Below are positions 11,336-22,686 of a DNA stretch of 64,000 nucleotides, piece by piece; position 1 is the stretch's first letter, and each line of letters begins with the position of its first letter. The DNA comes from Diadema setosum (lineage: Eukaryota > Echinodermata > Echinoidea > Diadematoida > Diadematidae), in the NCBI GenBank assembly GCA_033980235.1, contig CM067067.1, positions 14,054,901 to 14,118,900 of the forward strand, read 5' to 3'. The notes beneath the pieces are model-generated. The model searched no databases, was not told where the DNA came from, and saw only the letters and a program-made list of their open reading frames with translations. A program made the position numbers and the translations under genes.

Positions 11336-12000
11336 GTTTGTTTGAATGAATGAATGTACTTCGTGCATCATGCAAGTGGCGTGTCTGTCATTGTCATGTA
11401 CATACCTAAACCACATTGAAAAAAAAAAACACGCACACACAACAGCAACTTTATATAGTGCTAAAGAAAAACAAGAATGGGTTGCTGTCGCATCATCATA
11501 ATATGGTTCATATTTTCTTGGTATCTAATGCGGATATAGAAATAAGAAATAACAGAGCTCTACAGGATGTAGGTCAGAGTAATCTGCGTCAAAAACATAA
11601 GGAATTCGAGGAAAGTGAACTGTTTAGATACCTAGCTAGTCAGGATGGCTTCCTTAAGATTCTCAACCGCACCACGGTGGAGCATTCAGAGCAGTATTCT
11701 TTCTCTCCTTGTTTTGAATTCGTCTGTTCTATCCTGAAAGGCAGCATTATACACATTTATACACATTCTTATAGCTATAGCATTTGACCATCTTGAATAA
11801 ATTGACGCAGCTCCCCTTTTTAATGAATAAATAGCTTGATTAACACCGTGTGCAACACCTGCACTCCGTTGTGGAAAATTTATCAGCGAGCATCATGGTT
11901 ATATGGGAAATTAATGTTACGAGCACTTCGTCTATATAAAGATACGGGAGACCTTTATGTTAACTATATAAAGTGACCTCTCTGTTAGCCTGTCATTACT
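11160..12000. other. Non-coding stretch with a (CA)n block
   Basis: Contains the (CA)n microsatellite at 11268-11334. The open frame at 11416-11787 has no recognisable motif. Nothing else is supported. Confidence 0.6.
11268..11334. repeat. (CA)n microsatellite
   Basis: About 33 uninterrupted CA units. Confidence 0.97.
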
Positions 12001-12663
12001 CGGCCGTCAGATGGTAAAACGGTCTAACTCGAAAATTTGACTTTTTGAGGTAAATTCACTTTCCGGGACATGTGAGGGTGCTCTTTCCAATGGTGCTATC
12101 GAGAAAATCCCATCATGTCTTGTTTTAGAGATAATTTCTGCTATCTTGGTACTTTTTTGTATTTTTCCTTCAGATTTGATGGTAAAACAGTCTATCTTTG
12201 AGTTAGCCCATTGTCGGTAATATCGTTTGGAGGTAAAACGAGCTATCTTTTACATAAATCATATAACCTTCACAACTGAGATTTTTTTTTTAAATCATCG
12301 CTGTCAGATGGTAAAATGGTCTTTTTTTACTCGAAAATAGATCTTCGAGTTAGACCAGTTTACATAGTGTTTGTGGTCTATCTAGAAGATAGACCATTTT
12401 ACCATCTTATGATGTGTAGCGGGCGTGTATACATGTGCTGTGGTTAAACAGTCTATCTGTACAAAAATCTCATTTATTTTATAATTAAAACCCCAAGTAA
12501 GCACAAAATTCTTCAGTTATCAGTGTTTAATATGCTTCTTCTTGTCCCATTGCTAAAAATGCATTATACACATCTCCTAAAAAAGCTCAAACCTCTAAAC
12601 TTTAAAGTCATTTTTCTCAGAACAGCAATTTTCGAGATAGACCGTTTTACCATCTGACGGCCG
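12001..12663. mobile_element. Non-autonomous TIR element with an internal motif array
   Basis: The two ends are inverted repeats of about 37 bp with one mismatch (12001-12037 and 12627-12663), beginning CGGCCGTCAGATGGTAAAAC. Because CGGCCG is its own reverse complement, it could instead be a 6-bp target duplication around ends that begin TCAGATGG. Inside, close variants of GATGGTAAAACRGTCTATCT recur at 12178-12197, 12231-12249, 12303-12321, 12387-12407 (inverted) and 12440-12457, so with the two ends there are seven copies. A perfect palindrome with arms GGTCTATCT lies at 12375-12395. There is no open frame of note. Repeated subterminal motifs are typical of transposase binding sites; the superfamily is not identified. 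Confidence 0.8.
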
Positions 12664-14260
12664 AACTGCAGTCACAATCTCATTTAAACTCTGCAAAGGC
12701 TCTCCGTGTTTGATTATATTCGTTTAATTACGACATTATCTTGCATCATTCTGATCTGTTTAAGCCTTATATAACAATGAAATTGCATAAGGCTAGTTCG
12801 GATAGTAGGTTTAAAGCGTTTCCATAAACTGACAATAACGACAACAGGAAAGAGTCATCAAAATTTAATGTAGTATAGATAGAAAGATAGATAGATGTAT
12901 GGATCGAAGCTCATGAGGAGACAAAAAAGTACCAGATCTCGACCACTAGATAAACGCACTATAGACACACAAAGACAACAAAACACAAAAATTAAACGAA
13001 TCAAACAAAATATGCAAACAACAACAAACCAACAACAAACCAACAAGCAGCCCAGGAAGCAAGCAAGCAAGCAAGCAAACAAACAAACATAGTTATATCA
13101 AATTTAACAAAGCAATCAAGCACACTGTAGTCAGTAGCGTTTGGTTTGAAGATGAATCATGAAGCCTGGTACTGACGTGTTCTTGACCACGTACAATTCG
13201 TCTCGGTAAAACTCCCTAAAAGACAACCAACAATACTCAGATCAATTGTAACAGACTGATGAAATAGTAAGATCTGAATCATATCACTCCCCAAAAGCGA
13301 TTAAGAATGCGCCAAAGAATAATCATTATCTCAAAAAAAAAATACAAATAAGTAAAGACAATATAAATATCTTACTGTTGGATCGTTTCGTTGGATCGTT
13401 TCGTTTTTGATATTGTAGGCCTATTCTTGTGAAAAAAAAAGTTGAAGAAATAAATTGAATCGAAAGAGCCCCAAAAGAGTATCACAATGTATTGGAATTT
13501 TGATTACGTTTTAAGGATAACAGCATAAAAAGTCTGTAGGAATAGATATATAGATCTATTTATAGACTTACGCAATAATTTTTATATAAGTCTATAAATA
13601 TTTCTTGAAAGTATAGGGCTCAACGTCTCGGATGGATACAGTTTCACATGAAAGTACGAAGACATAGAACGAGGTTATTATTTCGCCATGACTTGATAAA
13701 CGAAAATAGATTTTCAAGAACATGTCAATATATTTCGTTATGTAGACCATCGTGTCCTCATCGGTCGTGAGGGTTACAAAATGAGCGTTGCGCAAAACCA
13801 TAAAGACAAAGATACGCTTTATACCCACTTCTCGCAACGCCGATTACGTAACGATGGCGTTTATGCTGGTAATTGAGCTAAATATATGATTTATGACAAT
13901 GGACACATGAGCGCAACATGATGATCATATTTCAACAACAACAACAACAAAAAAAGAATGAACAGAGGATATTGATTAGTCTTGTCCTCGGCTCAAAAGA
14001 ACAGCACGTATCATATATACTGTTTTCGTAACCAATCACGTGACACTTTATTTTAAAATTGATTGGGCTGGCACCTTCATTGATTGATCACTTCTTGTGA
14101 TTTGCCACATGTGACCACCGTAATGTTTTTTTTTTTATATTATGTCTTTATATCATTGTTTGTACAGAGCACTGAAATAATCTGTCTGTTTTTATAATTA
14201 TGAATGTAAACATGTGCAATTCAGCCTTTGGCTGCCAGACATGATTTTTGATAAAGCATG
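12664..14260. other. Non-coding stretch
   Basis: Contains short AAC/CAAG-type simple runs (about 13017-13090), a 14-bp tandem copy of TTGGATCGTTTCGT at 13379-13406, and (CAA)n near 13936-13950. No gene recognised. Confidence 0.6.
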
Positions 14261-14447
14261 TTCAATTCAATTCAGTTCAGTTCAATTCAATTCAATTCAA
14301 TTCAATTCAATTCAATTCAATTCAATTCAATTCAATTCAATTCAATTCATTTCAATTCAATTCAATTCCATTCAGTTCAATTCAATTCAGTTCAATTCAA
14401 TTCAATTCAATTCAATTCAATTCAATTCAATTCAATTCAATTCAATT
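14261..14447 (+). repeat. (TTCAA)n pentanucleotide satellite
   Basis: About 37 units of TTCAA with scattered G or T substitutions. Since 5 is not a multiple of 3, all three forward frames remain open and give long FNSIQ-type frames that are not genes. The same pentamer occurs in the opposite sense at 27201-27240. Confidence 0.97.
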
Positions 14448-14508
14448 ATTCGTGGTGTATTTATATAAGGAGTGATTCGTGAGGAGTACTTTGCCTTGTC
14501 GGTGCTTA

Positions 14509-14542
14509 GTAAACGCAGGGAGGTCACCTCCCTGGTAAAAGC
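14509..14542. mobile_element. Ultrashort palindromic insert with near-matching flanks
   Basis: The core AGGGAGGTCACCTCCCT (14517-14533) has two perfect 8-base arms around one C, or 9-base arms if the outer C and G are counted. It is flanked by GTAAACGC (14509-14516) and GTAAAAGC (14535-14542), a direct repeat with one mismatch. The same arms and a similar arrangement recur at 43284-43322. Confidence 0.5.
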
Positions 14543-16551
14543 TAAAATGTGTCTGTGTGTGGGTGAGTGTGTGTGTTCTTTATCTTTACGCTGAAGTATT
14601 TCAGTCTTTTAGATATCAAAGCTGCTTAAAAAATGGAAAATATGAAAATAGGGGATATTCTTTTTTTTTTTCTTCAAGAATATTCCTTATCACGTAACAA
14701 GTGCGGTATTACTGAAAAGGTTTTATTTCACTCTATCGGATAATAATGGACTTACTTTAAATTGTTTAAAAATTACGCTTTTAAACCCATTTTCCGATTA
14801 ACCCTTCATGTGCTGTTTAGTGTGGGGATAGATGTAGAAATGAACGGACATATGTAATCTGTCACTTTGAACTTTCTGCAATTCCTTTGTCAACAATATC
14901 GCAAGAATCACTGGATTGTGCGATGGTGATAAAGGAACAGGAAAAAAATCGGCCACGTAAGAGATTCTGGCACGCTGATTGATCAAAACATGTTGCGTGC
15001 TTGCCAATGCCTCGTTACGTGCCATCTTTATACTCCATTAATTACGCACCCGTGGTACATCGTTGACTTGTGGTAGCTTGTTGTATCACTGCGGTTTGAG
15101 GCTATAGAGCGATGTGTGAGTTCTCTTTATCGAGGGAGATAGAGTTAACTCACCGTGACCCGGAAACGGGAACGGCCGATCTATATATTCGCCTTGACCG
15201 AGTGTACAATGACCTTGTGCACCGATTTCATGTTCCGGGATAAAGGTCGCAGCTCTCCCACCACTCATGCCCTTGAAGCTAACGACAGGGGGCAATCGCT
15301 TAATGAACATAATGAAATTATTGAAATCGCATGAGCGGTGCAACAAAATAAAATTTTGCCCACTTCCTGAAAAAAAAAAAAAAATAAGTACATTATCCAG
15401 CCATTTTTTTTACGTAAAGACAAGGATAAACAGTTTGTATAACAATAGACAGAATGATGATCTTACATGAGTTTTTTTTTTTTTATCATTTTGATTTTGA
15501 TGATGATATTTGTTTCAGGTGATTTTTCTTAAAAACTGGGAATTGTTATTCTCTTCAAGATAGATCATCTCAAATCTCCTCTGGGTATATAGGGCATGCT
15601 TTGTCCTATCTCCCTCCAAGACAAGAACTTAGTAATCCAGCTAGGGAGAAAGTGAAAAACGGGAAAAAAGAACAATGATAGGACAAGTATAGAAGAAGAG
15701 GAGGAGGACGAGAAGAAAGAGACGAAGAGAAAAGCGAGGAGTTGACGAAAAAAAATAAGGAAATACAGTTATTGGATTCAAGTTCGGAGCAATTCGTGTA
15801 TAGGCTCAGGGGAAAATTCAAATCGTAATTGCACCTGTATTCCACGTCATTACAGTGTAGGCTGTAGCTCGCCAATGGCACAAACGGGTTGTCCTGTGAG
15901 GGTTCAAAGAACAACAGAGAGATTTAGCTCTTTACTCTTGAAACTGCAAAATGGACCAATGAGAAGAAAGTTCAATATCCTTCCGCTATTTTTTAAACAA
16001 TACCAGCATCGTGAAAGTTATAGCCATATTTATATTTTTGCATACAAAATTTGTTTGTCTTGATAGTGCGAAGTGATGTATACGAAGCAAACAGTTTTCA
16101 CCCTCATGTGTGTTGAAGTAACTTTACAGCTAAAACACGCCCTACTTTCATAGGTGTTTTGGCAAACATGTTTTTCCCTCCGAAGGACGAGTTGCTAAAT
16201 GTTATTTCCGCCCTTCAAGCTGCAGAGTATTTCGCCTTCCAGAGCAAACAAAGCCAACCGGGGAACCATGGGGGAGATGGTCTGAGATACTGTCATAATT
16301 TTCCCTCTTTGTGAGTTGAGTGGTGGGGTACGAGTAGATCATCGTTGAGTTTTGGATTAAGAGCAAACTTGGCACCAGATTTAAAAAAAGAAATAGGTCA
16401 GTGAACTTTCCCTTGTTTTTATCATCTTTCAGAAACTCTGTTCTTCAGTCTGGTGGGTCGTGCCAACATCAACATGCTAAAGTAGAAAATTCGTTTGTTT
16501 TTGTAAAAAAGAATAGATAAGATGCGTTAGATACCCTGAACGTTATTTGAA
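14543..16551. other. Mostly non-coding stretch with one candidate exon
   Basis: Apart from the candidate exon at 15154-15366 there are A and T homopolymers and a GA-rich patch (15690-15740). No other feature is supported. Confidence 0.5.
15154..15366 (-). CDS. Candidate internal exon, product unknown
   Basis: On the minus strand a very strong acceptor (a pyrimidine tract of about 14 T, then CAG, with AG at 15368-15367) is followed by 213 bp open in one frame and then GGTCACG|GTGAGT (donor GT at 15153-15152). The stretch encodes about 70 residues, including RLPPVVSFKGMSGG and GQGEYIDRPFPFPGHG. It would enter with two bases and leave with one base of a codon. I recognise no family, and no partner exon could be assigned, so it may be an isolated exon of a gene with large introns or a chance match. 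The rich splice signals are the main support. Confidence 0.3.
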
Positions 16552-16913
16552 TTAAAGGCATTGTTTACAATTTACAAGTGAAACAAAAACACAGCCTCAG
16601 TGCTTCAAAATAGTTCTAAAATGGGAGTCAAGCGATAGAAAGAACCAATGTAAACGTATTTATTAGTATAATCAGTGTTGAGAATTGTTAAATATACAAA
16701 ATGTGAACAATAGTTATAATGAAATTGTTTCTAGAATAAACCGTCTAGAGTTATGGTTCATTGAAATAAATATTGATATCTCCCTATAGTTAAGGTTTCA
16801 TTGCAAAATTTTTATATGGTAGGATGCTTTGTGATACAACTCACCTACATTATGCATCAAATGTGATAACTTCAACATTTTTTTAAATCATTGATCCCGA
16901 TGGTAAACAATCT
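16552..16913 (+). mobile_element. MITE-like repeat family, copy 1
   Basis: Starts TTAAAGGCATTGTTTACA and ends near GGTAAACAATCTT. It shares with the 33.2 kb and 35.7 kb copies, in order: GTGCTTCAAAATAGTTCTAA, AATATACAAAATGTGAACAA, TTTCTAGAATAAACCGTC, GGTTCATTGA, a TATCTCC block, and RCATSAAATGTGATA. There is no open frame. The ends are imperfect inverted repeats. Confidence 0.7.
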
Positions 16914-17409
16914 TCCCCTCCTCCTGTCTTTCTCGTGGTCACCGTCCTTTTAACCCATCTTCATACCCACCAACAATACAATTCTCGTTTTTTGTTGTCA
17001 TTGTGTCCTTGTTGTTCTAATTAGCTGCTCCTTCTGCCTCTAAATGCGGCATTGCATTTTGGTATACATACGATTGCCAGATGTGAATGTGCACTCCGTA
17101 TGTTCCAGTGACACTGTTCGTATCGAGGGGATTTCGAGGACAAGAAGTACACAGGTGTAAACGCCTCCCCGTGCCTTTCTGCCCATCTAATTACACGTGG
17201 GACTCGCTCTACAATGAGCCTTGTTTGTGATACTTATGGGCCACTCGGTGTTATTTTGGTCAAAGTGCTTAACTTCTTCTATATACTTTCTTCTGTATAT
17301 GTCACGAAAATAAGAGTCGAAAACATCTGATTCCGGTTATCGAATTTGAAAATAGAATCCCATGGAAAATTGATGAACCTGTTGCTTCTTTTTTTTTTCT
17401 CACTTACAG

Positions 17410-17632
17410 ATCAATGATTACTGAGCGGAATATTTCCGCCATGATCTGTCCATGGGCAACAGTTTACGACGAAGAACACCCCACATTCATTCACATACAA
17501 AGCCAGGAGCTATCAATTTCTAAGTCTTTCGAGTTCCCGAAATTTCTGTTGAATCTTATAAAAGAAAATCTAACTGGAATCACGATCACCACCACATTAA
17601 AGCACGGTCAGCACTTGCTGTTGTTGTTGTAG
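17410..17632 (+). CDS. Candidate exon, product unknown
   Basis: A long pyrimidine tract ending CTCACTTACAG (AG at 17408-17409) precedes a frame open for 74 codons, with MITERNISAMICPWATVYDE near its start and FEFPKFLLNLIKENLTG in the middle. The frame then runs into a TTG-type simple repeat and stops. Codon use before the repeat looks ordinary, but no family is recognised and no downstream donor is clear. It may be a chance open frame beside a good acceptor. Confidence 0.2.
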
Positions 17633-18533
17633 TTGTTGTTGTTGCTGCTGCTGCTGTTGATACCACATGAACAACAACATTCGAGATTCGGCTTCATCTT
17701 TCTAATAATCAATCAAATAGTTGTACAGTCCTGTATTTACTGCTACATCAGCTGCCAATCAAGCATATTGGAGCATAGGGAGAGATTTAAGATTGCTTGT
17801 AATATGGAAGAACTCAAACCAAGATCAACTTAAGATTGAAGCTTTCTCCTGTGAATGTAATGGTACTATGTCATTGGCAGGTCATTGGTAAGTTGTTTGT
17901 TCTTTAAACAAAGTTTTCTTTTGCTTACAATAATCTTTATTCATATCATGACAATATTACCATGAGGTAAAAGGTTCATCGTTATGACGTCACGTTTGCC
18001 TCACGTCGAATACCAATGTAATATAAAAACGTGACAATGTGTCAGCCGATGGAACATTAGATGTTTCGTGGCGTTTGATACGCTTGTTTGTGATTGAGAC
18101 TTTAAGTTTTTCCTCCTACCCTTATCTTTACGATCATTAAAAGATACCGTAAACATGACGTTTAAACTCAAGGCTACCTTGGAGGTCCCAAAACTTTATG
18201 TCCATGTTTAGACATACCAATATAGAGACAAAGACTTTTACTCGCTCTTTAATCAAATAAAGTTCTTCTTCCTTATAAGCATGAATTCATATAATGACGT
18301 AACTTTTACTGCCTACGTATTTGGTGTCTGTAGCTGATAAGTGTCAGTGTGCCCTGCCTGCAGTGACATCATACAAGCGAATTCTTCGCACTCGCAAACG
18401 TACACGCATTGAGCTCAAGAAATCTGACACGATGCCTCCGACTTTCTTCCTTCAAGTAAACATAAACAAACAAACTTTTGTGGGGGAAATCTTCATGATC
18501 TTGACGTCAGACGTCAGGCGAGTCATCATATCT

Positions 18534-18550
18534 CCCCCCCCCCCCCCCCC
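18534..18550. repeat. C17 homopolymer
   Basis: Seventeen consecutive C, G-quadruplex-forming on the complementary strand in principle. Confidence 0.9.
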
Positions 18551-19911
18551 TACGTTTCTCCCGCGCAAGAAGAAAAGGAAACAAAATAGAGGAAAGTTCT
18601 GCGTTTGGCGGGCACATCGGCATGACGATGCACAAGTCGCGACAAATGGGTGTTAATTCGTGACGCACTCACACTCTATTCCCGTCTTTGTTCACTCAAG
18701 TTAAACTCACCTTTAATCGTCGGTAATAAGCTTTGTCATTGTCATGATTGCAGGGTATATACCTATGATTTTGTTTTCCCCGTCTCTCTCATCCCGACTG
18801 GTTATCAAATAAGAGCTTCAGTGGCATCCCCGTGTGTCGACACGGTGATGGCTTGGTCTCACGATCGTTTGTCGAATGTGCCGTGGATCATTCTGTCTAT
18901 TTCTCCTTCGAACGGAAGATACTATTTACCTGCTGAATACTGGTACTATAGGTTAGTGTATAATATTTGTATAAAATACAATATACATATGTATATAATT
19001 GAAACAATGAAGACAGTAGATGTCACACGATGGCGGCTGGTGGTAGAAACTTTCGACCTTAGATCTTCGTCAGCTTTATTGTCTGTTTGTACAAATGGAA
19101 TAGAGGTTTTGAGCATAACAAAACATAATATGGAGTAATGAACATAATAAATTGAGTGTAGCTTATTTCAGGACATGCTTGGCAACATATTTAGCGAAAA
19201 GTACAAAACATTACACAATATATTACTGTAAGTAAACATAATGAACATAATATACAGACATATCATACAATGAAAAATGACAAACGGAAAATAAACATAT
19301 CATAACTAAACTTTATAGCAATTATGAAAAATCACGAAGTAAGAATTGGTAAGAATCATGATAACTTTTTCAGTCATCAGTTTGTAGTTAATTGTGTTTA
19401 CACTACTTTACCCACCTGCCTCACAAGACGTGAATGGTTTTGCTGAAATGTCGAAACAAATGGCAGAAAACAAGACAAGGACCTTCGTGGGCGTTAATGT
19501 AAATCAACATGCTGGGGCAAAGACATAAATACTGTGCGGTGTCGGCTTGAAAATGGGAGAAAACAGAAGATATATATCATTTATGTACATTTTTTTATCA
19601 TATTGGCTCAAAACAATGTATTTCTTGCTCACATCTAGACGAAAATAGCATCATTGTCTCTGTTTTCGTGACAAACCTAATGTCCTTTAACTGTTATTTA
19701 AGACGCAAAAAAATATATGGATTCCTTTCTCAGAACAGGAGTGTGTAACCCCATTTATTGTTCTTTATATGACTGCATAAAGAGACTATTTACCGTTTTA
19801 CTTGCGTTTTGCAACCCATATACGGCTTCATACGGGTCAAATCAACAATGTATTATGCTTGTGTTTTGTAACTGACAAAAATACAGATATATATATATAT
19901 ATAATAATATA

Positions 19912-19968
19912 AGCACATGATTTAGAAAGAAGACACAAGTTTGGTGTCTTGTTTCTAAATCATGCGCT
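19912..19968. repeat. 57-nt hairpin with 25-bp stem
   Basis: The arms at 19912-19936 and 19944-19968 pair over 25 bases with two mismatches, around a 7-base loop AAGTTTG. The stem contains CATGATTTAGAAA on one side and TTTCTAAATCATG on the other. The size fits a short pre-miRNA or a tiny foldback element; sequence alone cannot separate these. Confidence 0.75.
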
Positions 19969-20746
19969 TTCCTCGCCAGGATAAAACGTTTTTAGATCTA
20001 ATGCCATTTTAGGTTTTTATCACATATACATATGTATATATATTATATATTATATATTTATATTTTATGTTTTATAAATGCAGTGAACATATCTATTCGA
20101 AGAGTTTTACCAAACTCTTCAGAGGAAAATTGGACGAATGAGGATGATCATAACCTTGCTGTCGTTCTCTGGACAACGTGAAAAACTCGGCTTGGTCACA
20201 TAGCTGTGACGTCAAATCGCGTGCACAATATTCCTTGGTTGTTTCGTCCATGAATAAGGTCGGCAAACTTTCAAACTTCTCTCGAAAAAGAATAATATTT
20301 TCTTCGTGACTATGATGACTGTGTCATACAGTGATACACGACAACGAAAGTTGATCATTTCCGTGAAACTCAAGACCTCACAAACTAATATGAGGATGTT
20401 CAAAAGAACGACTTCACTGCCGTTGTGTCCACAAGACTGCAAGAGCTAATTCGAGGTCGTCCCAATTTAACGCGCCGCGCATATTATAAATGACTTACTA
20501 ATTTACTTGTTCTTTTCCTGATCTATTTTCCTGTTTTATATATATCTTTTTAACCTCACATTATGTGGGGCAATTGCCTATCTTGAAAATCACTTTTCTT
20601 CGTTAAAAATAGCTGATGATTTCTTTTTACAAATGCGTATATATAGAAAGAAAGGCCATAGAATAAAATGTACAGGAAGTTGTATAGCTATAGGAATCAA
20701 TCAAATAAGGATCCGTTTTCCCCTTTTCCTTTATCTTTTTAATTTC

Positions 20747-20748
<2 letters not shown>

Positions 20749-20810
<62 letters not shown>
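20749..20810. repeat. (GT)n microsatellite
   Basis: About 31 uninterrupted GT units. Confidence 0.97.
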
Positions 20811-20811
<1 letters not shown>

Positions 20812-22339
20812 TTATTTCATATCAGTTGAACTCAAGTTGTTATTTTTTCAAGATTTAATTCGATTGGTTGAAGGGGCTATTACCTGTTCACATGTTCAAC
20901 ATCAGAGGTATACACAATACTCACAAGTCATTTATTGGGTTTGCAAGAAAATAGTACGTTGTACAGTGAATGTAGAGATTCGGTGAAAACCATCATTATA
21001 GTCAAAATTGTTTTCATGAAACCTCGACATAGCCGTGCCCCTCCTGAATCCTCATACATGTAAGTCTATAGACATGCAATTTATGAGCATCTATTTTCTC
21101 CCTATATCGTAGCAGTATACTGTCATTGAAGACCTCATGATAGTAAAATTGCCCCAATAAATCTCATGCCCCCTCATAAACAACGAACAACTATACCATT
21201 CGAAGATGAGTTTGTGTCAGTGCAACACGTATGAAGATGTATAAAAAACAGCTGCAACGTTGAAGGAGATGGGGAGGGCGAGGATCCTAATGAGCCCTTT
21301 TATCTGCTTTTTCTTCCTTAACATATTTGTGTTATTTTGGATAAGGAAAACTGAATTAAACTGAACTAAATTCGACACTATTATGTATGGCTGACAGTCA
21401 GATTTCTGCTGATGTCTTTAGATTGCATGGTCATGGAGAGTATCGCGAAGTATCTCTTTATGGACTTTCTCAATAGTTTCTCGCGAAAAACTTTCTTATT
21501 GCCACACTTCAACTGTGATACTATTTTTTGTTTGTTTTATGTCTAATTTGGTGTTTCCCTTTTTGAAAAGTGAATCATTGTCAGCAGTTGTCTAACAGTG
21601 TATGGATTTTTGAAGGAAACCTGGATTAGTTCTCGTGTATATAATTCAGTGAATGTATTTTGAAAATAACAATTTAATATTCAATTTAAGCACATTTCCT
21701 GGGCATGAGAACGATCCAAGTTGCTTTTTTCTTTTTTTTCTTTTTCATATTTCTTTTACAAAACAGAAAACGTGCATACGGATTTATGCAACAAGTTGGC
21801 GTTGAAACGTTAAGCAGAAATAGTGTTAGGAAGACAAAAATTAAGTCCAGTGCCGAAGGAAAAAGAAAAATCCGTGATGAATTTCGCACAACACTGCAAG
21901 CCTAAGTTCTTTAGTTAAGAGTAGATATACAGTGAGGTATAGCCTTGTTGTTTCCACGTCCTGATTAGCAGAGCTCTGTGTAATTAGGAGACAAGACAAA
22001 TATAGTACGAGGAAGGTCGAGGCACGAATTACAGACAGCAGCGTGAGACCAGGGGAGGTGAGCGAGACAGTGTTCATATCCGCTCGGGATCGCTCGTCCA
22101 GGTCTGAGAGTAAAATCTGCGGGATTTTTTTCCCATACAGTCAAGGCTTGTTTGCGCTTTTATCATTTTTTTTTGAATCGCCAGAAATAGTTCGTTATCT
22201 GCTTTTCTTTAATTCGGTATTGTGTTTCTTGACCCTTCTGAATTCTATGTATCTTTTCATTGTTTTGTCTATATGTGCTGTCGTTGTTGGATTAGAAGGT
22301 GATAAAACTTTGTAATGTCACTGTATAATAACTCAACGG

Positions 22340-22440
22340 TACAAAGAAATTTTAAAGAGAATTCCACGAAAATTTCTTTAAAAATGAGAATCACACATAT
22401 CCCTCAACTTGTAACTGGCGTAAATTGCGAGTAACTCCAT
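22340..22440 (+). mobile_element. Fragment of the 34-kb foldback family
   Basis: AAAGAAATTTTAAAGAGAAT followed by TCCACGAAAATTTC matches the inner part of the element at 33914-34450 (AAAGAAATTTTGAGGAGAAT, TCCACAAAATTTC), and CACACATATCCCTC parallels its ACACATTCCATTG. Both inverted arms are absent, so this is a remnant. Confidence 0.5.
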
Positions 22441-22650
22441 CCTCGGTATTTTTTAAAGGTACATATCAAGTACGTTGATTTCCGAAATTTGCAGTTGTAT
22501 TTATCCTCAGAAATCGAACGCCGCAATCGGGCAGGATTATAATTATGAAGACATTTGTTACAATTAAATTGAATTGGCGTTTCTTAGCTGAATGAGAATA
22601 TGAAAACAAAAGCCACAGATACGCAACAACTTCATGTATTTCCAGCGAAG

Positions 22651-22686
22651 TTTTTTTTTTTTTTTTTTTTTTGGGGGGGGGGGGGG
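22651..22686. repeat. T22G14 double homopolymer
   Basis: Twenty-two T directly followed by fourteen G. Confidence 0.9.

Larger units (their letters stand above)
16914..22339. other. Long stretch without a supported gene
   Basis: Holds a candidate exon at 17410-17632, a (TTG)/(CTG) run at 17617-17659, a C17 tract at 18534-18550, an open stretch at 18650-19138 without known motif, the 57-nt hairpin at 19912-19968, AT-rich repeats at 19887-19905 and 20025-20065, and the (GT)n block at 20749-20810. Two lines near 21336-21370 (GGAAAACTGAATTAAACTGA) resemble the LINE-type tails described elsewhere. Confidence 0.5.

Noticed and set aside
14214..14482. Overlapping FNSIQ-repeat frames
   Set aside because: The (TTCAA)n pentamer is open in all three forward frames.
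18650..19138. 162-codon open frame with an internal acceptor and a GTTAGT donor
   Set aside because: No recognisable domain, A+T-rich composition and many Tyr/Ile codons; more likely chance.
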